Positions 44,378-52,545 are shown, counted from the first letter of the stretch. The stretch: 64,000 nt of DNA from Bradyrhizobium sp. CIAT3101 (GCF_029714945.1 NZ_CP121634.1:6717001-6781000), one strand, 5' to 3'. Made by a program: numbers and translations. The notes: generated from the sequence alone by a model not told the origin.

Positions 44378-44602
44378 ATGACCCATCAGATTAACGACAA
44401 CGCCAATTGCGAACTCTCGATGGAGCAGCTCGACGGTGTTGCCGGCGGCAGCTGGTTCAGCAGCCTCGTGCATTCCGTCGAGCACGGCCTGAAGTCGTTC
44501 TTCACCAACCCGGTCGTGGCTGGGATCGCCGCCGGCATCATCGTGGTCGGCGGTATCGTCACCGGCGCCGGTGGTGGCAACCCGCCCCAGAGGCTGAACT
44601 AA
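44378..44602 (+). CDS. Double-glycine leader peptide A (bacteriocin-like precursor)
   Basis: This 74-residue precursor has a leader of 24 residues ending LSMEQLDGVAGG. It fits the C39-peptidase rule LSxxxLxx(I/V)xGG with Leu at -12 and -7 and Val at -4. The predicted 50-residue mature peptide opens with an amphipathic, His-bearing stretch, SWFSSLVHSVEHGLKSFF. It then has a hydrophobic Gly-rich helix, VVAGIAAGIIVVGGIVTGAG, with GxxxG spacing typical of membrane-active bacteriocins. There is no Cys in the mature part. AGGAGAG precedes the ATG at 44378. The export genes lie on the opposite strand beyond a terminator. Product role inferred. Confidence 0.82.
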   Translation: MTHQINDNANCELSMEQLDGVAGGSWFSSLVHSVEHGLKSFFTNPVVAGIAAGIIVVGGIVTGAGGGNPPQRLN

Positions 44603-44656
44603 GGCCAGCCCGCAGGGCGGCCTCTCAGCCGCCGAGTTGACAACTCGATCAGGAAG

Positions 44657-44689
44657 CTCCCGGACAAAGCCGTCCGGGAGTTTTCTTTT
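44657..44689 (+). terminator. Rho-independent terminator after peptide A
   Basis: CTCCCGGAC (44657-44665) and GTCCGGGAG (44672-44680) form a perfect 9-bp stem with a 6-base loop, followed by TTTTCTTTT. It ends the peptide A transcript and separates it from the convergent ABC transporter gene. Confidence 0.92.
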
Positions 44690-44713
44690 GGGATGACCGG
44701 ACGGACGAAGCGC

Positions 44714-47611
44714 TCAGAGCATCTGGCGGCGCGCGAACGAGGCGAACATGCCGGAGGCGGCGTTCAGCTCGGCGAACGTCCCTGTCTCGACGATCTTGCC
44801 GTCGACCAGCACGATGATCCGGTCGGCGCGCTTCACGGTGCTGAGCCGGTGTGCGATCACGATGCGGGTGACGTTGAGATTTTCCAGCGCATCGCTGACG
44901 ATGGCCTGGGATTGATTGTCCAGCGAGCTCGTCGCCTCGTCGAACAAGAGAATGCGCGGACGCCGTGCGATCGCCCGCGCGATCATGATGCGCTGGCGCT
45001 GGCCGCCGGACAGCGTGCTGACGCCTTCGGACACCTGGGTCAGCATCCCCATCGGCATCGCCCCGATGTCGTCCTCGATGCCGGCGAGGCGCGCGGCCTC
45101 CCAGGCCTGGTCGAGCGGCAGCCGGATTCCGCCGCAGATGTTCTCGTAGAGATTTCCGTTGGCGAGCTTGGCGTTCTGCAGGACCACGCCGAGCTGGCGC
45201 CGCAGCGCGCTCGCATCCAGCGTTTCGATCGACTTGCCGTCGTAGAACACCGCACCCGATTCCGCGCGCTCGAACCCGAGCAGCAGCCGGAACAGCGACG
45301 ATTTCCCGCTGCCGGACGGCCCGACCACCGCGACATATTCGCCGGGCGTGATCTTCAAGGTGACATTGTCGAGCACCAGCGGTCCGTTCGCCAGATACCG
45401 GAACGACACGCGCGCGAGCTCGACCGACCCGGACAGCTCCCCCGGCGGCTGCCGGTCGTCGGGGATTTCCGTCGGGCTCGCAATCAGCGGCCGCAGCCGC
45501 AGCAGCGGCGGGATGGCAATCAGCGCCTCGCTCACACCCGCTGCCCAAGAGCCGACCGAGCCCATGGATTGGCCGAACGCGGAAAAGAACGCGAAGAACG
45601 CGCCGATGTCGGAGAGCAAGCCGCTGCTCGAATAGGACGCGTAGGCGTAGATGATCAGCGTCGCGATGGTGGGAAACGCCGTCTCGAATGCGCCGAGGCC
45701 GTTGCCCGCCACCTGCGACGACACGAAGTACTGCTTCTGGGTTGCGAACTGCTTCGACCAGATCGCGAGCGCGCGGGACGTCGCCGCCGAGACGCGCAAT
45801 TTGCCGACGCCGGTCAGGAGCTGAAGCACGAAGCCCGAGACCTTGCCCTGCTGGTTGAAGTGCTTGCTCTCGAAATGCAGCCGCACCAGGTTGGTGCCGA
45901 TGATGGCCACCGCGCGGACGAAGGTCAGCGCAATCGCGACCAGCGCCAGCTTGGGGCTGTAATAGAGCATCAAGCCGAGGCTGAAGACACAGAACAGGCC
46001 GGCGATCATGCCGCGCAGGGCGTGACCGGTCAGGGCCCGCCGCGCCGCATCGATGCCCATGGCGCGGTCGACCAGCTCGCCGGCGGTGAACTCGCGGAAA
46101 ACGGCGGTCGGCAACCGGAGCAGACGATCGATCAACGCCGATTGCAGCCGCCAGTCGATCGAGGCCTCCATCCGCAGCATGACGAAGGCCTGCATGACCT
46201 GGACGCCGGCCACCGACAGGCCCGCCAAAATCAGCGCGAGCGCGCAGAAGGCAAGCTGGTCCAGCTCCGATCGCGGGATGATCGAGCTGATCAAGAGATT
46301 GGTGACGAACGGCGTCACCAGCGACAACAGGCCGATCATGACCACCGACAGCGCGATGCGCAGCCCGCTGCCACGGGCATAGCGCAGCGAGAATCGCAGA
46401 AGATCCTTGAATGTCAGCGCCCGCGACGGCAGCGGCGGATAAAACGTGGCCGCTTCCGGCGCGATTTGCGCCGCGATGGTCCGATCGACCGGCCGGCGCA
46501 CTTTCGTGAGCGGGTCGATCATCAGGTATCCGCGACGAGGCTCGTAGACGAGCGCGACCGGGACCCGCGCTTCGCCATACCAGCCGACCATCGGGCCTGC
46601 ATCCAGTCTCCACCAGTCCTGGCGCAGCAGAACCTCGCGCAGCCGCAGGCGCGCGGCCTGCGCGATCTGGGTGAGCCCGGCAAAATCCTGCGCGCTGCCT
46701 TCGCCGCGGCTGGAGATCGCGATCGGCGCCCGCATCGCGTTGCCGACGATCTGGCATGCGCCGACCAACCTGTCGGACCAGGAGGCATCGACCGCATCGT
46801 GATCGAAGCGTCGCACGATGATGCCGGACAGGCGGTCGAAGGCCTCCACCGCCTGCGTGGCAGCGAGCCCTGTTCGGCTCGCCAGCCGCGCGCTCTCATT
46901 TTGCGTGTCGCGGACCAGGATGCCCTGGACACATTGAACGAAGCTTTGATGGAATTGATCGATCGCCGGCCAGATCAGATCGTGCGCCGGTGCCTGCGCC
47001 GTCGCGCGCGCGGCACAGCCGTCTGCGCCCGCCTCGACCCACAAGCCCGATGTCAGCGGCAGCGGCGGGCTTCCCGCGGTGTAGCTCGTCCCGGTCCCGA
47101 TCAGGCTCAGCGCCCCCCGCTCTACCGTCAGCCAGAGCAGGCCGCGCATCGGGCCGCGACGCGGTTCGCCCGCGGTCAGCGTCACCTCGCCCTCCGGCAA
47201 TTCGGTCATCTGCCACAGCGGCGCCGGCCCCGCGACGAAGCGTGCAAGCCGCTCGATCCAGCGCACCGCCCGATCCGCGGATGCCAGCCCGCCCCTCGGC
47301 ACGACCGACACCAGCGTGTCCTGTGCGCCCACCGCGATGAAGCGCAGACCGTCCGGGGATGACGCGGGAAACCCCGGGAGATCGGGAATGATGTCGCCGC
47401 GTTCGATGCGGAACAGATGATGCCGGCTGCCGGATCTGCCATCGCTGATGTCGACGGCAAAGATGTCCGCGTGACCGGCAACGACCTCCAACACATGGCC
47501 ATGGTGATCGAGCAGGATCGGCCGGCGGCCATCGAGCGCCATTTCGCCCGGCAATCCCAGCGATGCGACGAGGCCTGCCCCGGACACGATATTGTCGATG
47601 CCAACACTCAT
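44714..47611 (-). CDS. NHLM-type bacteriocin export ABC transporter with long N-domain
   Basis: This 965-residue half-transporter resembles the second ABC family of NHLM-type peptide export systems. Residues about 1-420 are a soluble domain with a cyclic-nucleotide-domain-like stretch (GHVLEVVAGHADIFAVDI and HHLFRIERGDIIP). The membrane region runs about 445-710, and the ATPase has Walker A GPSGSGKSS, signature LSGGQRQR and ILLFDEATSSLD. It has no C39 peptidase. ATG 47611 overlaps the stop of the upstream peptidase transporter (ATGA), so it is third in the export operon. The soluble N-domain may gate transport or bind precursor. Confidence 0.88.
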   Translation of the reverse strand: MSVGIDNIVSGAGLVASLGLPGEMALDGRRPILLDHHGHVLEVVAGHADIFAVDISDGRSGSRHHLFRIERGDIIPDLPGFPASSPDGLRFIAVGAQDTLVSVVPRGGLASADRAVRWIERLARFVAGPAPLWQMTELPEGEVTLTAGEPRRGPMRGLLWLTVERGALSLIGTGTSYTAGSPPLPLTSGLWVEAGADGCAARATAQAPAHDLIWPAIDQFHQSFVQCVQGILVRDTQNESARLASRTGLAATQAVEAFDRLSGIIVRRFDHDAVDASWSDRLVGACQIVGNAMRAPIAISSRGEGSAQDFAGLTQIAQAARLRLREVLLRQDWWRLDAGPMVGWYGEARVPVALVYEPRRGYLMIDPLTKVRRPVDRTIAAQIAPEAATFYPPLPSRALTFKDLLRFSLRYARGSGLRIALSVVMIGLLSLVTPFVTNLLISSIIPRSELDQLAFCALALILAGLSVAGVQVMQAFVMLRMEASIDWRLQSALIDRLLRLPTAVFREFTAGELVDRAMGIDAARRALTGHALRGMIAGLFCVFSLGLMLYYSPKLALVAIALTFVRAVAIIGTNLVRLHFESKHFNQQGKVSGFVLQLLTGVGKLRVSAATSRALAIWSKQFATQKQYFVSSQVAGNGLGAFETAFPTIATLIIYAYASYSSSGLLSDIGAFFAFFSAFGQSMGSVGSWAAGVSEALIAIPPLLRLRPLIASPTEIPDDRQPPGELSGSVELARVSFRYLANGPLVLDNVTLKITPGEYVAVVGPSGSGKSSLFRLLLGFERAESGAVFYDGKSIETLDASALRRQLGVVLQNAKLANGNLYENICGGIRLPLDQAWEAARLAGIEDDIGAMPMGMLTQVSEGVSTLSGGQRQRIMIARAIARRPRILLFDEATSSLDNQSQAIVSDALENLNVTRIVIAHRLSTVKRADRIIVLVDGKIVETGTFAELNAASGMFASFARRQML

Positions 47612-49767
47612 TCCTGCGACACCAGGCGGGCATATTCGCCGTTCAGGGCGAGAAGGGTCTCGTGGGTGCCGCGCTCGGCGACCTTGCCCTGCCGCAACAC
47701 CACGATCTCGTCGCAATCCCTGATCGTGCTCAGGCGATGCGCGATGATGATGCAGGTGCAGCCGCAACGGCGCAGATTGTCGTCGATGGCCTTCTCCGTG
47801 ACGGGGTCGAGCGCCGCGGTCGCCTCGTCGAGCACGACGATGGACGGACGGCCGACCAGTGCGCGGGCGATCTCGATACGCTGGCGCTGGCCGCCGCTGA
47901 AATTGGTGCCGCCTTCGCTGACATAGGAATCGTAATTGCCGGCCCGGATCGCGATATCGTCCTGGATCTCGCCGTCCTTGAGCGCCCGGGTGAGATCGAT
48001 GTCGGGCGTCGTGCGGTCCCAGAGCGTGAGATTGTCGCGGACCGAGCCCTCGAACAGGAAGATGTCCTGGTCGACATAGGCGATCGAGTTGGCGAGGATG
48101 TTGGGCGGAACATCCTGAAGCCTGGTCCCGTCGATCAGGATCTCGCCGGCCCAGGGCTTGTAGAGCCCGCAGACCAGGCGACCGAGGGTGGACTTGCCGC
48201 TGCCGGAAGCGCCGACCAGCGCCACGCGCGATCCTGGAACCACGGTCATTGAGAGATCGGAGATGAGCGGCGGCTCGAGCAGCGAATAGCCGAACTGCAC
48301 GTCCCTGAATTCGATCCGTCCGTCGAGCCGCGCTGGGAAGGTCTTGTCCGATGCGCGCGCGGGCTCACTGAGCGGATAATTGTAGACGTCCTCGAGGCGG
48401 TCGAGCGCGCCCTTGATCAGTTGAAAGGAGCCCGCCTGATTGACCAGCATCGCCACCGGCTCGGAGAAGCTCGCCATCAGAGCCTGGAAGGCGACGAGAC
48501 TGCCGAGCGTGAGCGAGCCCTCGATCACCCGCAAGCCGCCGAGGATCAGGATCGCGGTCACGGTCATGCCGGCGATCAGGGTCGGGATCATGTCGAGGAT
48601 GATCGACGACGACGCCAGCTCGCGCTCGGCATTCAGCACCTTGGCCTGGATGCCGGACCATTGCCCGAACGCCTCGTCCTCGAGCCCGCTCGCCTTGATC
48701 GTCTCGATCGACCTGACGATGCTGACGACGGCACCGAGCAGCTTGCCGCGCTCCAGCGAGAGCCCGCGGCTAAGATCCTCCCGGCGCCGCATCGACAGCC
48801 GCAAGGTAAGAACATTAAGCAGCGACAGGCCGATGCAGACCACGGCGAGCCAGTGATCGTAGACGATCATCGCGAACGCGAAGAACGCCACCGAGGTGAG
48901 GCTGAGCGCGTTCGCCGCAATGCCGCCCGCCAGCAGCCGCGCAATCTGATCATTGGCTCCCACGCGCGCCGCGATGTCGCCGGCGTGACGCTGGGTGAAG
49001 AACTCGATCGGCAAGGCCATCACCCGCCAGAGAAAGCGGCTGATCATCACCACCGAAAGTTTTGTCTGCAGCCGCAGCAGCAGGGATTGTTGCAGTAGCG
49101 TCAGGATGGTGCGGATCAGCGCGGTCGCGGCCATGCCGACCAGCAGCGGGCGCAGCCAACCGTTCAGGTGCTGGATCAGAATGTCGTCGATGAAGATCTT
49201 GGAGAAGCTCGCGGCCACGAGGCCGGGGACGACCATGACGAAGCTGAGCAGGATGAGCAGGCCGACCGCGGCCTTGGAGCCGCGCAATTCCCGCAGCAGC
49301 AGTTTCAATCCGGCCGGCTTGCCGCCGGTTGGCGCGAACCCGGGCTCCGGCTGCATGGTGAGGACGACGCCGGTAAAACTGCGGTCGAGCTCGTCGACGC
49401 CGATCTGCCGGCGTCCGAAGGCGGGATCGTTGATCGATGCGGATTTGCCCTTGATGCCTTCGAGGACGACGAAATGGTTGAAGTTCCAGTGGATGATGCA
49501 AGGTGTCGGCGCCGAGCCCAGCGTTGCGAGGTCCAGCCGAAATCCCTTCGCCGACAGCCCGAAGCGCTTCGCCGCCTTGACGATGTTGCTGGCCTTGCTG
49601 CCGTCGCGGGAGACGCCGCATTCGACGCGAAGCTGCTCCAGCGGCACCCACGCGCCATAATGCGCAAGCACCATGGCAAGACACGCCGCGCCGCACTCCG
49701 CCGCCTCCATCTGCAAAATGGTCGGCGTGTGCTTGATGCCTGCAGCGGGCGAAGCGGGACTATCCAT
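47608..49767 (-). CDS. NHLM-type C39 peptidase ABC transporter
   Basis: This 719-residue peptidase-containing exporter removes double-glycine leaders while pumping peptides. The N-terminal C39 domain has Gln19, catalytic Cys25 in MEAAECGAACLAM, His98 in NFNHFVVLEG and Asp114 in INDPAFG, so it is complete. Six membrane segments follow, then an ATPase with Walker A GASGSGKST, signature FSGGQRQR and IVVLDEATAALD. ATG 49767 lies eight bases inside the end of the adaptor gene; its 3' end overlaps the second transporter. This is the expected protease for the three GG-leader peptides nearby. Confidence 0.93.
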   Translation of the reverse strand: MDSPASPAAGIKHTPTILQMEAAECGAACLAMVLAHYGAWVPLEQLRVECGVSRDGSKASNIVKAAKRFGLSAKGFRLDLATLGSAPTPCIIHWNFNHFVVLEGIKGKSASINDPAFGRRQIGVDELDRSFTGVVLTMQPEPGFAPTGGKPAGLKLLLRELRGSKAAVGLLILLSFVMVVPGLVAASFSKIFIDDILIQHLNGWLRPLLVGMAATALIRTILTLLQQSLLLRLQTKLSVVMISRFLWRVMALPIEFFTQRHAGDIAARVGANDQIARLLAGGIAANALSLTSVAFFAFAMIVYDHWLAVVCIGLSLLNVLTLRLSMRRREDLSRGLSLERGKLLGAVVSIVRSIETIKASGLEDEAFGQWSGIQAKVLNAERELASSSIILDMIPTLIAGMTVTAILILGGLRVIEGSLTLGSLVAFQALMASFSEPVAMLVNQAGSFQLIKGALDRLEDVYNYPLSEPARASDKTFPARLDGRIEFRDVQFGYSLLEPPLISDLSMTVVPGSRVALVGASGSGKSTLGRLVCGLYKPWAGEILIDGTRLQDVPPNILANSIAYVDQDIFLFEGSVRDNLTLWDRTTPDIDLTRALKDGEIQDDIAIRAGNYDSYVSEGGTNFSGGQRQRIEIARALVGRPSIVVLDEATAALDPVTEKAIDDNLRRCGCTCIIIAHRLSTIRDCDEIVVLRQGKVAERGTHETLLALNGEYARLVSQE

Positions 49768-51025
49768 CGATCCCCGTCCACTTCCTGAGCAGGGGCACAA
49801 CGAGATCGATCGGGCGCCGGCTTCGCGTGGTGATCTCGGCCTGCGCCAGCGTACCGCTGGTGAGATGAATCTGCGGTCCCTTACCCACCGCCCAGCGATA
49901 GCCGCTTGCGGTCGACGCGTCCTGGTTCAGCGACACCGCCACCGCATAGGGCGCGCCGTCATGGGAAAACACCTTCACGAGCTGATCGTTATGCAGCACG
50001 GCGGTCATGCCCTGCGGCGTCACCGGAAATTCCGAGACGCTCGACACTACGCCGATCATCGTGCCGAATTCCTCGCGCTTGACGGTGCTGGGGGCGACGC
50101 GCACTTGGTAGCCCGGCTTGACGCTCTTGCCCTGTTCGGCGGGGATGTAGACCACCGCTTCCAGCCGGGCGCCCTCGTCTTCGATGAGGACGACCGGGGT
50201 GCCCACGCCGAGAACCGAGCCGGACGACGTCTTGATCTCCAGCACGCGTCCGGCGATCGGGCTCAGCACCTGCGAATTGCGCCCCAGCGTTCCCGCCAGC
50301 GCCTGCATCTCGCGGCGCGCATTGTTCGAGGCGAACTCGGCCTGCTGCAGCTCGCGCTCGCGCTGGGTTTCGAGATCGGTCTTTTGGGCATGAAGCTTGA
50401 GAATCTCGTTTTGCGAATCCGTGCGGCGCTGCTGCGCCTCGGTCAATTCAAGACGGCGGTCCTCGAGCGTCTTTCGTGTCGTCAGCCCCTTCGCCATCAG
50501 CTGCTCGAGGTTCTTCACGTCGACATCCAGGGACTGGACGCGCTGCCCGGTCGCCTCGATGACCTTGTTGAAGGCGGCTTCGAGCTTGTCGAAGTTGGAG
50601 GCCTTGATCGCGAGCTCCGCAGTGACTTTCGCGGCCATGTCGTCGTGCTCGCGCTGACGCTCCCGGTAGGTTTCCACGGCGTTGCCGTACTTCTGCTCGA
50701 TCTCGGTCTGCGAGATCTGGGCGATCACCTGTCCGCGCTCGACATGATCGCCGACGGAGACACCGAGCGAGGCGAGCCTGCCTTCGGCGGCCGAGACCGC
50801 ATCGACGACGCGGCCGCTGCCGACCAGAATCCCCTGCCCCGACACGCGCGACGGGATCCGGCCGTAAATGCCCCAGACGAGCGCAGCGACAAGCGCGACC
50901 GTCACGATCGCGGCAAGGATCCAGTCGGCCGGCTTGGTGATCGCGACGAGATGATCGAGCTCTTCCGGCGAGGCCGCACGCTGCAGCGCGCTGGCGCGAA
51001 AGATTTTGTCAGTGCCCTCGGTCAC
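49760..51025 (-). CDS. HlyD-family adaptor of the peptide exporter
   Basis: This 421-residue membrane-fusion protein has one N-terminal helix (ADWILAAIVTVALVAALVWG), an outer lipoyl strand GRVVDAVSAAEGRLASLGVS, a long coiled coil at about residues 120-235, and the lipoyl return VLSPIAGRVLEIKTSSG. Its N-terminal IFRASALQRAASPEELDHL matches the NHLM-type adaptor group. I start at GTG 51025: GGGAG sits six bases before it, whereas ATG 51058 has none. It is the first gene of the three-gene export operon. Confidence 0.9.
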   Translation of the reverse strand: MTEGTDKIFRASALQRAASPEELDHLVAITKPADWILAAIVTVALVAALVWGIYGRIPSRVSGQGILVGSGRVVDAVSAAEGRLASLGVSVGDHVERGQVIAQISQTEIEQKYGNAVETYRERQREHDDMAAKVTAELAIKASNFDKLEAAFNKVIEATGQRVQSLDVDVKNLEQLMAKGLTTRKTLEDRRLELTEAQQRRTDSQNEILKLHAQKTDLETQRERELQQAEFASNNARREMQALAGTLGRNSQVLSPIAGRVLEIKTSSGSVLGVGTPVVLIEDEGARLEAVVYIPAEQGKSVKPGYQVRVAPSTVKREEFGTMIGVVSSVSEFPVTPQGMTAVLHNDQLVKVFSHDGAPYAVAVSLNQDASTASGYRWAVGKGPQIHLTSGTLAQAEITTRSRRPIDLVVPLLRKWTGIDG

Positions 51026-51097
51026 GCTTCGCTCCCGCGCGAAAACTTGCAGCGCCATCGTCCGCGCGGACGACGCCGAGAATGGGATTGAGCGAAA

Positions 51098-51121
51098 TTG
51101 TGAGCGGAGCTAAGCTCGCAA
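51098..51121. promoter_or_regulatory. Imperfect palindrome between divergent export and secreted-protein genes
   Basis: TTGTGAGC-N8-GCTCGCAA matches as an inverted repeat at seven of eight arm positions. It lies between the adaptor start at 51025 and the ATG at 51169, so it could control either or both. It differs from the CRP-type sites at the peptide genes. Confidence 0.4.
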
Positions 51122-51168
51122 CGAGAACCAGCTGCAATTGTCAAGGCAGAGGACATCGGACCCATCAG

Positions 51169-51696
51169 ATGAATTGGCAAGCGGATCGCATCACGCTCAC
51201 TGCAACGGCTCGCGCTCTCATCGCCCGGCTGGCGTGGCCATGCCTTGCCTTGCTGGTCGCCACGAATGTGTGCCTTGCCGGTGTGCTGAGCCAGGCCGAT
51301 CTGAAGAGGGTCGAGGATCTCAAGCCGATGTTCGCGGGCCTGATGGGCGATCTCGTGCAGACATCGAAGAGGCCCGACATCTCCGCCGTCGACGCCGATT
51401 GCGTGAAGTCCACGATTCAAAATCTTGTCGAGATTTCTCAAGAGCTGTCCAGTTTCGAATATCTGATCACGATCGAGAAAGAGCTGACCAATGTCGGTGA
51501 GAATGACCCGACCCGCGACGTCGTGAAATTTGCCGTCGAGCAGTCTACCAATCTCCTGACCAGCCAGCGCAAGAAGATCGCCCAACTGCCCGATCAATGC
51601 GCGAGGTCGCCTCTCGCCCTGGCCAAGGCCCAGCAGGCTCTGCAAGTCGTCGACGCGACGACCGGAATTTTGAGTTCTATTCGCTCTCGACTTTGA
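51169..51696 (+). CDS. Secreted hypothetical protein divergent from the export operon
   Basis: This 175-residue protein has an N-terminal signal (IARLAWPCLALLVATNVCLA) that should be cleaved near AG. The remaining part is mostly alpha-helical, with AVDADCVKSTIQNLVEISQE and two Cys (about residues 79 and 146) that could form a disulfide in the periplasm. I do not recognise a family. ATG 51169 is best, though the GAGGA before it is far. Being divergent from the export genes, it may be an immunity, quality-control or accessory protein; that is inference. Confidence 0.6.
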   Translation: MNWQADRITLTATARALIARLAWPCLALLVATNVCLAGVLSQADLKRVEDLKPMFAGLMGDLVQTSKRPDISAVDADCVKSTIQNLVEISQELSSFEYLITIEKELTNVGENDPTRDVVKFAVEQSTNLLTSQRKKIAQLPDQCARSPLALAKAQQALQVVDATTGILSSIRSRL

Positions 51697-51847
51697 GGGG
51701 ATTGATCGACGGTTGCGATGCCGGACAAGCGCTTGCAGCCTCACCGGCACATCGTCTTCGCAGCTTACCGGGCGATGGATCGAAAGAGGTCATCCGAACG
51801 GATGACCTTTCCGCACTTTCCGGAATGCTGCCCGGCAAGGCTCAGGA

Positions 51848-52036
51848 TTATCGCGGGGTGTAACGTCCCAGCACCGGCTTGGCGAAGACGTCTCGCATCG
51901 TCCAGCCCCCGACCGAGTGCGCATCCAGAAAGCTCTGGAAGTCGCTGTCGGCACTACCGCCCACCACGTTCTCCAGCACCGCATCATCGAGCAGAACCGC
52001 AGATTGTTCGTTTGCGGACGTCTTGAATTCGCTCAT
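51848..52036 (-). CDS. Double-glycine leader peptide C
   Basis: This 62-residue precursor has a 27-residue leader ending LLDDAVLENVVGG (Leu at -12 and -7, Val at -4). The 35-residue predicted product starts SADSDFQSFLDAHSVGGW and ends RYTPR. It is polar and lacks the hydrophobic helix of peptide A. AGGAG is six bases before the ATG at 52036; an upstream in-frame ATG two codons earlier overlaps the ribosome-binding site. Its leader differs from those of A and B, but its promoter layout matches theirs. Confidence 0.74.
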   Translation of the reverse strand: MSEFKTSANEQSAVLLDDAVLENVVGGSADSDFQSFLDAHSVGGWTMRDVFAKPVLGRYTPR

Positions 52037-52089
52037 TGCCATCTCCTGTTTGCCTTGGGAGGGACTGCCCCTCTCGGTCAGTGCTCACA

Positions 52090-52132
52090 GGTATAGGATC
52101 CGGCATGCATCGAAGCTGTGAGGCCAGTCACA
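52090..52132 (-). promoter_or_regulatory. Consensus CRP-type site and -10 of peptide gene C
   Basis: TGTGACTGGCCTCACA on the minus strand (52132-52117) is a full TGTGA-N6-TCACA match. After 21 bases comes TATACC (52095-52090). This again puts the dyad centre at -41.5. The leader would be 47 bases. Confidence 0.75.
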
Positions 52133-52182
52133 GAGGGACACGCACTGGAACGCGCGACGGGATTTCGGCCATCAAACGACTG

Positions 52183-52203
52183 TCCCGGGCCGAAGGCCCG
52201 GGA
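52183..52203 (-). terminator. GC-rich hairpin between peptide genes B and C
   Basis: TCCCGGGCC and GGCCCGGGA form a perfect stem with a UUC loop on the minus strand. It lies 37 bases past the stop of peptide B and before the promoter of peptide C. There is no U-run, so it may only partly terminate or protect the mRNA end. Confidence 0.45.
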
Positions 52204-52239
52204 ACAACAAGTGCGACGAGCGTTGGAACCAGCAGGTCG

Positions 52240-52455
52240 TCAGGACATCTTGTGCGGCGGATGGGAGTTGTAGACCGGCCCGCCCAGAACCTTCTCAATG
52301 ACCGACGCCACGCTCCCCGCGTTCTTCTCGACCCAGTGCAAGGCGTCGGAGGCTTCGTGCTTGATCCAGCCCCACAGACCGCCGCCGGCGACGGCCTCGA
52401 GCTCGTCGATGGAGAGCTCGCAATTCGCAAAGTCAGGCTTGGTCGAAACCGTCAT
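52240..52455 (-). CDS. Double-glycine leader peptide B (bacteriocin-like precursor)
   Basis: This 71-residue precursor has a 25-residue leader ending in the textbook LSIDELEAVAGG. Its ANCELS segment and following residues match peptide A's leader. The 46-residue predicted product starts GLWGWIKHEASDALHWVE, an amphipathic Trp-rich helix, then SVASVIEKVLGG and a polar tail with two His. No Cys is present in the product. AACAGGAGA lies before the ATG at 52455, as at peptides A and C. A and B look like paralogous, perhaps paired, secreted peptides. Confidence 0.82.
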   Translation of the reverse strand: MTVSTKPDFANCELSIDELEAVAGGGLWGWIKHEASDALHWVEKNAGSVASVIEKVLGGPVYNSHPPHKMS

Positions 52456-52502
52456 CGTCACATCTCCTGTTGGCGCTGCGAGCCGATCCCGCAATCACGG
52501 GC

Positions 52503-52545
52503 AACATGTCGGCGCGCAATGGGAGTTGCTGTGACGGGGGTCACC
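52503..52545 (-). promoter_or_regulatory. CRP/FNR-type site and -10 of peptide gene B
   Basis: GGTGACCCCCGTCACA on the minus strand (52545-52530) is followed after 21 bases by CATGTT (52508-52503). The spacing is the same as at genes A and C and the hexamer is nearly that of gene A. The leader would be 41 bases, as at gene A. Confidence 0.7.
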
